Below, one piece after another: positions 1-8,109 of a stretch of 39,856 nucleotides of DNA. The position numbers and the translations under genes were made by a program. Below the pieces are notes generated by a model. That model was not told the DNA's origin. It made no database searches and saw nothing but the letters and a program-made list of their open reading frames with translations. Each line of letters opens with the position of its first letter. Positions within the stretch are counted from its first letter, which is position 1. This DNA comes from Paenibacillus phytorum. Lineage in GTDB: Bacteria; Bacillota; Bacilli; Paenibacillales; NBRC-103111. The stretch lies in contig NZ_WHOA01000153.1 in assembly GCF_013141715.1 (NCBI RefSeq), forward strand, positions 1 through 39,856, given 5' to 3'.

Positions 1-202
1 GACGAATTCGTTTATCTAATTCTGGGCTAAATTGATGAACCCACCGCATAATGGTTGTATGAGCCATGCCAAGACCCCGTTCTTTCATCATCTCCACGAG
101 ATCACGATAACTTAGGCTATATTTCAAATACCATCTTACCGTTAGCAAGATAACCTCTGATTCATACTGCTTCCACTTAAACAAATTTAATACCGATTCC
201 AA
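1..202 (-). CDS. IS6-family transposase, N-terminal part, runs off the window
   Basis: Reading the minus strand from a TTG at 202 gives an open frame to the window edge. It contains LFKWKQYESEVILLTVRWYL, then YRDLVEMMKERG and HTTIMRWVHQFSPELDKR. This is the characteristic N-terminal helix-turn-helix region of IS6/IS26/IS240-type DDE transposases, just ahead of the catalytic domain. The frame is closed upstream by a TGA in front of the TTG, so TTG is the probable start. About 67 residues of a protein that is normally about 230 residues long are visible. Whether the element is intact cannot be decided from this window. Confidence 0.8.
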   Translation of the reverse strand, partial: MESVLNLFKWKQYESEVILLTVRWYLKYSLSYRDLVEMMKERGLGMAHTTIMRWVHQFSPELDKRIR

Positions 203-249
203 AGTAATTGCCCCATCTCATGACTTCATTTCGATCAAGGTATCATGTA

Positions 250-270
250 TCGGAGCTTTGCACCACAACC
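250..270 (-). repeat. Probable terminal inverted repeat of the IS6-family element
   Basis: Read on the minus strand from 270 the sequence begins GGTTGTGGTGCAAAGCTCCG. This resembles the GGTTCTGTTGCAAAGTT-type ends of IS6/IS240-like elements as I remember them, and it lies about 50 bp in front of the transposase start, as expected. The bases immediately outside (271-280, GGTTCCGTTG) look similar to an IS6 end themselves, so the exact boundary is uncertain by a few bases. Confidence 0.45.
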
Positions 271-361
271 GGTTCCGTTGTAAGCTATTATAACCTTAAG
301 CGGCACTCTTTCAAGCTGAAATGAAACCGTTTTACGAGTCCTCCAATACCGCAAGATCGAA

Positions 362-375
362 TTACAAAATTGTAA
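362..375. promoter_or_regulatory. Short inverted repeat upstream of the hydrolase, possible operator
   Basis: TTACAAAATTGTAA is a perfect 6-bp inverted repeat with a two-base centre, about 90 bp in front of the hydrolase start. Its size and position would suit a dimeric repressor, but I see no well-formed promoter next to it and no regulator gene beside it. This may be chance in AT-rich DNA. Confidence 0.25.
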
Positions 376-467
376 GGTAGATGTAAGGGAAATCGATAGC
401 TTAGGCCAGCCTGGCAGGATAAGATTGGAACAAACGAAAATAGAAATTTTTTAAAAGGAGAATCGAG

Positions 468-1962
468 ATGAGGCTGTTTGAACTGTTGCTTTTTTTGTCA
501 AACATCGGCTTGTTTGCATTAACAGTCCTATTAAAAAAAGGACGGCGTAGAATTCCAGTATTCGTTGCAAGCGGGATCGCCACACTTTTACTGGTCATTC
601 ATTGGACGGTGGAAGGATACAGAGTTCAGCTATTTTTCCCATATTGCATAACGATCATTTTTTTAGCCATTTCAGGTTATAGCTATTTTAAAAAAACCGG
701 CCAAAAAAAAATCCCACGATTCATGTTGGGTTCAGCTTATACCGCTAATGCTGGTCGTAACAGCGGGTCTCATGTATGCTTTTCCTGTATTTAAACTACC
801 TGAACCGACAGGCGAGTTTAAGGTAGGAACGCAAACTTTTCATTTCGTGGATACAAATAGGGAAGAGATTTTCGACGAAGCCAGAGATGGTAAGAGAGAA
901 TTGATGGTTCAGGTATGGTATCCGGCTCAAGCTGGCACCGGCAAGTACGCTCCCTTTATTCCCGATACCCAGATTTTACGTTATATGGCCAAGAACTATG
1001 GCCTCCCCGGGTTTACTTTTCAACACCTGAAGTACGTATCCAGTCATGCTTATTCGGGGGCCGAAGTCTCTTCGGCACAGACTTCATACCCGCTGATCCT
1101 TGCGAATCCCGGCTTCGGCTCTTCCAGGTTCCTCCACACGTCGCAAGCCGAAAATCTCGCGAGTCACGGATATATCGTGGCAGTGATTGACCACACCTAC
1201 AATACATTTGTAACCGAGTTTCCGGACGGTCGAATCACGACCAGCACAACCAACGACTTATTCTCGCCCGACCATGATTATCGGACGGAAAGCGGAAATC
1301 GCGACAAGTTGGGAAAAGTTTTAACCGGCGATGTGGCGTTTGCGCTGGACCAATTCGAGCTCATCCAATCGGGGCAGATTCCAAGTCATCTAAAAGGGAG
1401 GATTGAACTCGGTCATGTCGGTGTGTTCGGTCATTCCATCGGCGGAGCGACGGCCTATGACGCTTCTTACGATCCGCGAATCGCGGTTGGAATAGACTTT
1501 GATGGAGGGCTTTATCGACTGCGTGACAGAGAGGGTCTGCGAAAGCCGTTTTTGTTCATCAACTCGGAAAGCGAATTCGAAAAATTAAAAATGGTGATGG
1601 ATAACCGGGTCTACACGGATGCAGAGCTTAACCGTATGGGCTCAACAAGAGAGTGGATGGATCAAGTAACGGAAGATAAAAAGTTGGAGCTTGAACGGAT
1701 GCGCGAAACGGTCGACGAAGGGGGACAAGTCCTCTATATCGAAAATACGGAGCATTTGAATTTTGCCGACGTACAGTTCATTTCTCCGATTTTCAAAATG
1801 CTGGGCATTACAGGAAAGATTGCGCCCGAAAGAGCGAACTCCGTTATCAATGCCTATATGCTGGATTTCTTCGATATGTATCTGAAAAATCAAGGCGGAA
1901 TCTTAATGAAAGGACCGGATAGCCGCTTTCCGGAGGTGAAGTTCGTAACCTCGCTATTATAA
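468..1962 (+). pseudogene. Alpha/beta hydrolase of PAF-acetylhydrolase type with N-terminal membrane helices, frameshifted
   Basis: The first frame (468-794) starts with ATG after AAAAGGAG and encodes hydrophobic, membrane-spanning segments. The second (about 748-1962, 404 residues) starts with no ribosome site and continues with another hydrophobic stretch and the catalytic domain. The catalytic part shows the nucleophile elbow GHSIGG (Ser in GVFGHSIGG), a following GIDFDGG that supplies an acidic residue, and a late His in NTEHLNFADV. This order fits the platelet-activating-factor acetylhydrolase / dienelactone hydrolase group. Paenibacillus relatives that I recall are single proteins with several N-terminal helices followed by this domain, so I read the two frames as one gene interrupted between about 720 and 750. 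A sequencing error is the alternative. It is outside the sialic acid locus and points the other way. Confidence 0.7.
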
Positions 1963-1991
1963 TTACGGAACAGGCTACCGATTTTGATATG

Positions 1992-2047
1992 CTCCCCTTC
2001 AAGTAGACAGGTTTAATAAATAAACCGCTACTTGAAGGGGAGTTTTC
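1992..2047 (+). terminator. Long perfect hairpin followed by T residues, at the head of the IS3 remnant
   Basis: CTCCCCTTCAAGTAG (1992-2006) pairs perfectly with CTACTTGAAGGGGAG (2028-2042). Inside it, GGTTTA pairs with TAAACC around an ATAAA loop. TTTT follows at once. It works on paper as an intrinsic terminator for the hydrolase gene. Because the transposase remnant starts a few bases later, the left arm may also be the terminal repeat of that IS. Confidence 0.6.
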
Positions 2048-2049
2048 CT

Positions 2050-2520
2050 TTGTCTAAGAAGAACGAATACAATGCGATTGAGAAACTAGCCATCATACAG
2101 GAGTTAAAAGCAGGACAGAGCAGCCGTGTGGAAGTAGAAAAAAACATAACATCAGCGTTACCACCTTAGTGAAATGGCGACATCGCTATGAGTTGTACGG
2201 AATTGAGGGGTTAGAAATTCATTCCCACACTCGGAGTTATTCTGCAGAACTTAAACTTCAAGCGGTTCAGGATTATCTCTCCGGTGAGTATTCGCAATAC
2301 GAAATCATCGATAAATACAAGATCGCCAGCCGAACACAGCTCTCAGATTGGGTGAAGAAGTATAATCGTCATAGCAGCTTAAAAGCCTATAAAGGGGAAG
2401 CGAAAGCTATGAGCAAGGGGCAGTCTACCAATCATCAGGAACGAATAGACACTGTTCTTTACTGTCTTGCCCACGATCATGACTACCGGAAGACAGCGGA
2501 ACTTTGGAAAGAGTGTTGTT
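2050..2520 (+). pseudogene. IS3-family (IS150 group) orfA transposase remnant
   Basis: A TTG at 2050 opens SKKNEYNAIEKLAIIQELK, the usual start of IS150-group orfA proteins, but the frame stops at about 2169. The next frame (2169 on) continues the same protein with KWRHRYELYG, YSAELKLQAVQDYLSGEYSQ and IIDKYKIASRTQLSDWVKKY, both helix-turn-helix segments of this family. A one-base change in the A-run near 2140 accounts for the break. The similarity ends around KTAELWKE at about 2510, and the rest of that frame to 2633 looks unrelated. No orfB or DDE catalytic part is present, so the element cannot move by itself. Confidence 0.75.
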
Positions 2521-2653
2521 TGCCCCCCCAAAAGTCGCCCTTTATTTCAGGCTTTGAATGGTACAGTGTTTGTGTCGCCGAATGCTTGCTCGAATTTTCA
2601 TCAAGGGTAATGTTTTGTGGAGAGCGATCGTAATCGATCGGCGGAAAGTTGGG

Positions 2654-5452
2654 CTAATTGTTCATACGTTGATCTAGTTCACTTAGTTTTACGCGAACCG
2701 TCATAATATAAGGCGCTCTCGTATCTTGTGGATCAAAATAACCATATGATGTCAGCACATAAGTGCCATCAGCCAACACGACATTTCCGGCGTACCCGGT
2801 ATCTCCACTTCTGACTGAAGGCGTATAATCCTCCATTAACCTCACACGATACTGGCCTTCCCTGAAATGAACGAGGTCATCATAGGTGCCGACCCATGCT
2901 ACCCAATCTCCTGCTACCCAATCATCCAAATTAGTAGCACTTCTTCTAATGATTTCGCGGAAAGTGATCAAGAGTCTACCTGACACCGGATCATACTCTG
3001 CCTTGTGTCTCTCGCCCATTAATGCACCTTGCATTTCCTTCGGCTCGGTCCAAGTATTTCCTTCATCATTGGAGAATGTGATCATCGCATTGGTCTTTTT
3101 AAACTGTGCCCTTGCTAGCAGCGCGAGTTGCTTTCCGTCAGGCGACCTGATCACTTCAATTTCGCAAAGCCCCGCATACTTCTCAATCGCGTCATGCTCG
3201 GCCAGCAGCCTCATAGGAGTACTCCACTGTTCATTCCCATTCGCATCGAACGTAAGATATGTTTTCCAGTTGTTATACGAAAAGTCGTGGAATATGCCCA
3301 TCCAGCGATAGGCCCAACTATCGTCTGGGTTTTTAAGCCTTGTTAGGCTTGCCAGTGCAACAATTCCCGCTTTACCTTGATCTTGAAAATAAGGCTTAAG
3401 CTCACTCCATGTTGCTCCATTGTTTTCAGAGTAAGCGGTTTGAAAGCCCTCATTTCCATCTCTAACTAAACCGCTAATCAATTCGAGTCTTATTTTCCCG
3501 TCCGGTTTTTCAATTTTATAAACCGTAGGTGTTTCCTGACTCGTTGCCCAACTTGCAGTTGTGCTAAGACGTTCACTCCAAGTAAGGCCACCATCGCTGC
3601 TCTTTTTCAAGATAAGCGGTCCAATACCATGACCTTTCGGATACACGGTGTATATGGTTCCGTCATTTAAAAGCACAGAATCTGGTTGTCCCAGATATTG
3701 GCCGGGTTCTCTGTCCGTAAGTACCTGCTTTTCTTTCTCGGTTGACAGATCAACAAAAGGTATTGTATATCCTAAACGAATATATGGAACTCCGCTCGAG
3801 GACTCGGCAATTTTATGGTTGATTTGCTCCCTTTTCCCAAGAAGCCAGTCGGCATCGTTCGGATAATCGCTGAACGTGATCGGCTTCTCCAAGCCTTCTT
3901 CCAGAAGTAGGAGTACAGCATCCCGGCCGATTTGGCTTTCCAGCAGTTCAAGTGCACGTAAATCCTGAATGGCTTCGTAAAATACTTCCAGGCGAAGCGA
4001 TTCAACGGGTCCCTGCTCCCCAGGATAAACGAGGAAGGCATCTCCGGATGGGAACCCTTGACCGGCATCGGTTACGCGGAACGGATCGATCGCTTTTTTG
4101 GAATACTGTGAATACCAGAAATTGTATCCCCAATGCAGGAAACCGGCGATTTGGAATTTATACAATTGTAAGCCGAGCACCCGGTTCCGGACCGACGGGA
4201 ATACGAAAAAGCGGTTCGCAACATCACGATACTGCACGCAGCAGTAGTACGTCCACAAGTTCGGCACATTGTTCTCGAGGAACGGCTCGATGTGATTGTT
4301 GGCCGGTATCGGATATTCCACAAGACCTTTATCATAAAAGTCGTAATCTGACAAAGCGTCGATCATCGGGAAGCCTTCCAGAAAACCTTTTATTGTCTCG
4401 CTAGCGCTTCGGTACGACTCCAAATGATCCATGTTGGGTTCGTCGGATACGTGGAAATAGCTGCGTTCATTCAACCCGTTTGCCCGAATAAAGTCGACGA
4501 GCGCCGGCAAAAATTGGCCGAGAAACGATTTGTACGCCTCGCCGAGAGCATCCGTTTCCCAACCGAATATGCGTTTGTATTCGCCGTTCTCGATCGCCAT
4601 AATTTTTGGCGCGTGCTTCGCTCCCCATTGAGTAAACAGATGAGAAAACTCAAAATATTGAATGCCGGCGACAGTTGCCATATCGACCCAACGTTTGAGC
4701 CTATCGAAGCCGAATCGGTACGTTCCTCCGTCCTTCTCTACGTCGACGAGTTGCACCGTCGGGCGCTCCCCGCCTACTGCAGTGTCAAGCGGAGGAGTAA
4801 ACAGCGGGGTCAGCAGCATGTTCATCCCGTGACTAGCCGCCGTTTGCACGAATTGCCCGATACGATGCCAATGTTCCTCGCTAAACACCTCAACGCCATA
4901 GTAAGTGGCGATACAGTCCGTATGAAACCATTCCGTATGAACCAATCGCTGCTTCGGCAGCGATACCGGCACGACGTCCAGCTCGAACGTTTCGCTTCCG
5001 AGTAAATCGCCATTTTCTAGCGCAAAACGGATTTGAATCGAATGTATGCCGGAGGCTATCTGCTGCGAAATGTCCAAGCTCACCCATACCGAACGCCATT
5101 GATTCGGCAGTGCATTTACGCCATCCCGGCCAATCGGAAAAAGCGGGTCCGGGTACAGCCCCGGCGTCAAACGCAGTAAATTGCCGTCATGGTCCGCATA
5201 CATCGGAAATTCCGAAGGAACAAGACCGACCGAGCGAATCATGATGGAATCCGAAAGATCGGATGCGGCAGATACTTGTATATTTTTGTATGCAGCATTC
5301 GTGCGGTATGCAACCTGGAACGCATACGTTTCATTATGCAAAACAGTAGCGCGTGAAAACGGCGATTCGTTCAACTCGGTATCGGCAAACACTTTCACAA
5401 GCGAATGCAAACATCTGGTTTCAAACTTCGGTTCATAAGTTGGATTGGACAT
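2654..5452 (-). CDS. Fusion of GH123-type (DUF4091) glycoside hydrolase and sialidase-like BNR domain
   Basis: This protein has 932 residues. Residues 1 to about 165 look like a beta-sandwich. Residues about 165-545 form the DUF4091/GH123 catalytic barrel, with HVSDEP at 334-339, GFLHWGYNFW near 437-446 and GDAFLVYPG near 470. GH123 enzymes, known from Paenibacillus NgaP, are exo-beta-N-acetylgalactosaminidases that use an adjacent Asp-Glu pair, which would be D337-E338 here. Residues about 570-932 are sialidase-like, with Asp-boxes SSDGGLTW (618), SENNGATW (675) and SNDEGNTW (794); I could not confirm the complete arginine triad. The start ATG follows GAGGAGA. There is no signal peptide (it begins MSNPTYEPKF), so a cytoplasmic location is inferred. 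It is the last gene of the minus-strand cluster, about 70 bp after the 368-residue sialidase. A two-step enzyme removing sialic acid and then GalNAc is an inference. Confidence 0.8.
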   Translation of the reverse strand: MSNPTYEPKFETRCLHSLVKVFADTELNESPFSRATVLHNETYAFQVAYRTNAAYKNIQVSAASDLSDSIMIRSVGLVPSEFPMYADHDGNLLRLTPGLYPDPLFPIGRDGVNALPNQWRSVWVSLDISQQIASGIHSIQIRFALENGDLLGSETFELDVVPVSLPKQRLVHTEWFHTDCIATYYGVEVFSEEHWHRIGQFVQTAASHGMNMLLTPLFTPPLDTAVGGERPTVQLVDVEKDGGTYRFGFDRLKRWVDMATVAGIQYFEFSHLFTQWGAKHAPKIMAIENGEYKRIFGWETDALGEAYKSFLGQFLPALVDFIRANGLNERSYFHVSDEPNMDHLESYRSASETIKGFLEGFPMIDALSDYDFYDKGLVEYPIPANNHIEPFLENNVPNLWTYYCCVQYRDVANRFFVFPSVRNRVLGLQLYKFQIAGFLHWGYNFWYSQYSKKAIDPFRVTDAGQGFPSGDAFLVYPGEQGPVESLRLEVFYEAIQDLRALELLESQIGRDAVLLLLEEGLEKPITFSDYPNDADWLLGKREQINHKIAESSSGVPYIRLGYTIPFVDLSTEKEKQVLTDREPGQYLGQPDSVLLNDGTIYTVYPKGHGIGPLILKKSSDGGLTWSERLSTTASWATSQETPTVYKIEKPDGKIRLELISGLVRDGNEGFQTAYSENNGATWSELKPYFQDQGKAGIVALASLTRLKNPDDSWAYRWMGIFHDFSYNNWKTYLTFDANGNEQWSTPMRLLAEHDAIEKYAGLCEIEVIRSPDGKQLALLARAQFKKTNAMITFSNDEGNTWTEPKEMQGALMGERHKAEYDPVSGRLLITFREIIRRSATNLDDWVAGDWVAWVGTYDDLVHFREGQYRVRLMEDYTPSVRSGDTGYAGNVVLADGTYVLTSYGYFDPQDTRAPYIMTVRVKLSELDQRMNN

Positions 5453-5523
5453 CGGTCTCTCCTCTCGTTTTTCGTGATCACGACGCGCGTGGACCGTGCG
5501 CCGATTCTACGCTTTGTTCGCCC

Positions 5524-6630
5524 TCATCGTATTCCCGTATCGTCCAGTATCGAAGACAGCGGAATTTTTCTCACCCTCAACCGGCTGAGACATATGACGT
5601 CCTCGGGTTCGCCTGCACAATAAGCGAGAAGCACGGAATCCTCCGTGAAATGGATTGCGGTATAGCAATACCCGCCGTGGTCCTCCTCCCGTTCAACGGC
5701 AAAATTGCCTTCCCACGTCTGTCCGTTGTCCTTGCTGATGGCGCCGATCATCGGCGTGCGTCCCCACGAATGCTTCTCCAAGACCCGAGTCTCATAGTTC
5801 GGAATCGGATTCCACACCGCCAGCAGGAACCCGCTTCCTGGAATACGCTTCATGGAAAGCGACGAATTGGGCGAAGTGAACCGCGACGGTATTGGCGTAC
5901 TCCACGTCTCCCCCCCGTCTGCGGAAAACATTTCGTACTGACGCCCCAAATCCGTCCTTGCCCAAGCCCATAAGACATCTTCCTTCAGTTCGATCAGACC
6001 CGGTTCCTGCAAACCGCTCATGGATTGCGGCGCCATCAGCGCGCAGAAACTTTGGGATTCCCTCCAGGTCGCCCCATCGTCGTCAGACAGAAAAAAGCAG
6101 GCAAGCGCTCTGCCGTCAAACGACTTCCAATCGGTTATGCTTTCACCTTTCATTTTGTGCAAGCCAGCGGGAATGACAAGCCTGCCGGAAGTCAAGCGTA
6201 CGACCCGGTCGTTGTTGGTCACGTAATACCCCGGGCCCGGTATGCAGCAAACTGGCTCGCTCCAGGTTTCCCCTTCGTCGGACGAACGGCGCAAATGAAG
6301 CCGCATATCATGCCAGCCATACCGCAACAGGTAAAACAAGCCGATGTCGCCGTTGTTCATCCGTAACAGGGATAAACTCATAATGTTGATTGCGTCATGA
6401 TCTTCCGGGCGAGCGATAATAATGTCATCTGACCAGGTGTCTCCCCGGTCGGAAGAATAGCGTAAGGCAATACATGCCAGGGCCGTATCTGCTTGGGACT
6501 CTCCTGTAAAGCGGCTGTACGCGAACAGCAGGCGGTCATCCAGCAGCTCCAGGAAAGCTCCTTCGCTATTTCTGGGATTTCCCTTGCCCGGAGGCAGATC
6601 CAATACAACAGTTCCTTTTTGTTCCAACAT
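5524..6630 (-). CDS. Sialidase-family protein with five Asp-boxes, no signal peptide
   Basis: This protein has 368 residues. The open frame extends upstream to 6762, but the ATG at 6630 has the strong site TAGGAGGAG directly in front and begins MLEQKGTVVLDL. Five Asp-boxes are spaced along a six-bladed propeller: SSDRGDTW (59), SSDEGETW (116), SDDDGATW (182), SADGGETW (236) and SKDNGQTW (299). An Arg in PRNSEGAF near residue 20 and Tyr residues in GYCYTA near 320 sit where sialidases keep binding-site residues. It lacks the classic YRIP/FRIP start, so it belongs to the broader BNR_2 group, and its substrate may differ from that of the neighbouring GH33 enzyme. No export signal is visible. It is one of three adjacent sialoglycan-type hydrolases in this operon. 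Confidence 0.8.
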   Translation of the reverse strand: MLEQKGTVVLDLPPGKGNPRNSEGAFLELLDDRLLFAYSRFTGESQADTALACIALRYSSDRGDTWSDDIIIARPEDHDAINIMSLSLLRMNNGDIGLFYLLRYGWHDMRLHLRRSSDEGETWSEPVCCIPGPGYYVTNNDRVVRLTSGRLVIPAGLHKMKGESITDWKSFDGRALACFFLSDDDGATWRESQSFCALMAPQSMSGLQEPGLIELKEDVLWAWARTDLGRQYEMFSADGGETWSTPIPSRFTSPNSSLSMKRIPGSGFLLAVWNPIPNYETRVLEKHSWGRTPMIGAISKDNGQTWEGNFAVEREEDHGGYCYTAIHFTEDSVLLAYCAGEPEDVICLSRLRVRKIPLSSILDDTGIR

Positions 6631-6743
6631 TTCTACTCCTCCTAACGAATTGAACAGCAAATGTAAAGGAAAAAGCGAGGACCGTCTGATCCCCGCCGAA
6701 ATTTGATCAGCTCTCAACAATGGACGTTCCAGTTGGGCTCTTG

Positions 6744-8102
6744 TCAGGATGACGAGATCCAATCCAATGTGAACTTTGTAAATTTAACCGTTATCGGTTT
6801 ATTTTCTGAAAAATCAAAATCACTTTCATATAGCAGCGCAATGTCCCCATTATCCAAAACCGTCAAACAACAATAGGAGAACGTATACTCATCGATCTGC
6901 TTGGCATACTTCCAGGTGCTTCCCCCATCCTCGCTCAGTCGGATCGTTCCGCTAGTCCGCTTGCGGGGATCCGCAGGGTTTGCAAACAAAACCCTTGTTT
7001 TCCCGTCTCCCAAATCCGGGTATGTCATCACGCTGGATTGGCATGTCGGGTCGGGCAGATCCTGATCATACTCCGGCTCATTCCAGGTCTCTCCGCCATC
7101 CTTGCTCACTGACACTGCGGTCCGCTGTAAACCGGCGTGGTTTCTCAAATAAACTCGCAGCTCGCCATTCGGAAGCTCAATCAGCTGCGATTCGGTCAAA
7201 TCCGCACCATCCGCGCTTAACGTCTCGGCGGAAAGAATTTGTCCGTTGAAACGTCTTCCATCATTAGGAGAGGTGCCCCTACGCCAGCTTTTCCCATGAT
7301 CATCGCTGAAAATGACGGTACATGACATTTTTCCATTGGGATTCGAAAAGTAAATCGGGAATACAAGCCTTCCCCGGTAATCGCTATACTTGAGCTGAAT
7401 ACCTCTTCCGGGGCCCGACCCGATAAATTTCATCCAGGCTTCTTTAACCTCGGGATTTAACTCGATCGGCCTGGACCATGTCAAGCCGTCATCATCACTT
7501 TTGATGATTTGCAAGAAGGATGTCCTTGCCTCTAACAAGGTTTCCTCAGTATGCACGCCCTTTTTCAAAAAGATATTGCCACTGCTGATTCCATCCGAAG
7601 TAACATTCCCTTCGTCATCAACGAAATACGACGTTGCGCGTCCTTCGCGATCGGTGACGTGCCCGTCCGGATGCAAACTGTATTCGCCCCCGGAACCATC
7701 ATACACCAGCCTGTTGCCACGCTCGTCAAAGCCTATTCCCGCTTCGGATGCCCACAAGCCGATACCGCCGGGCGTGTGGCAGAAGAGCATCCAGATCGTT
7801 CCCGTCTCTTCATCCTGGAGCAGGGCGGTGTCAATCGCCGCCGCCCCGTTCAGTCCTTCACCGGCATAAGAAACAAGGTGCTGCACATCGCCCCACGTTT
7901 GCCCATTGTCGACGCTGCGGCGAATGACGGTATTGATTTTGTTCGGGTTATCCCGCATATCGCTGATTCGCGCATCAATGCCGGCGATGATCGTCCCTTT
8001 GACCGTCGTAATCATGGAAGGAATCCGATAGGTCGCCGACCCGGCCATGCCGGGGTAAAAGAGTGCGATTGCTTCGCTTTTGTTCATTGCCAACACCAAC
8101 AT
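6744..8102 (-). CDS. GH33 exo-alpha-sialidase (NanH/NanI type), apparently cytoplasmic
   Basis: This protein has 452 residues. It releases terminal sialic acid from glycans. The arginine motif YRIP gives R26, and a likely acid Asp is D51, 25 residues on. E304 in LTESQLIEL and R320 in LRNHAG follow 16 residues apart. A third Arg lies in PRKRTSG (380-382), and the nucleophile Tyr is probably Y410 in FSYCCL, followed by LLYE. The spacings R26-D51 and E304-R320 are those I recall from Clostridium NanI. There are five Asp-boxes (63, 202, 266, 333, 390). The start may be ATG 8102 or ATG 8087; neither has a strong ribosome site. No signal peptide or anchor is present, unlike secreted Gram-positive sialidases. 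Whether it is hydrolytic or intramolecular trans-sialidase type cannot be told from sequence. Confidence 0.88.
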   Translation of the reverse strand: MLVLAMNKSEAIALFYPGMAGSATYRIPSMITTVKGTIIAGIDARISDMRDNPNKINTVIRRSVDNGQTWGDVQHLVSYAGEGLNGAAAIDTALLQDEETGTIWMLFCHTPGGIGLWASEAGIGFDERGNRLVYDGSGGEYSLHPDGHVTDREGRATSYFVDDEGNVTSDGISSGNIFLKKGVHTEETLLEARTSFLQIIKSDDDGLTWSRPIELNPEVKEAWMKFIGSGPGRGIQLKYSDYRGRLVFPIYFSNPNGKMSCTVIFSDDHGKSWRRGTSPNDGRRFNGQILSAETLSADGADLTESQLIELPNGELRVYLRNHAGLQRTAVSVSKDGGETWNEPEYDQDLPDPTCQSSVMTYPDLGDGKTRVLFANPADPRKRTSGTIRLSEDGGSTWKYAKQIDEYTFSYCCLTVLDNGDIALLYESDFDFSENKPITVKFTKFTLDWISSS

Positions 8103-8109
8103 CCCATCA

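Noticed and set aside
748..1962. Separate short hydrolase gene starting at ATG 748
   Set aside because: There is no ribosome site, the frame continues upstream in hydrophobic sequence matching the first frame's membrane part, and relatives are single proteins.
2610..2645. CGATCG palindromes after the GH123 gene as terminator
   Set aside because: The stem is short and no T-run follows on the minus strand.
3952..5005. Plus-strand open frames opposite the GH123-sialidase gene
   Set aside because: They are mirror frames of a high-quality coding region with no ribosome sites or domain pattern.
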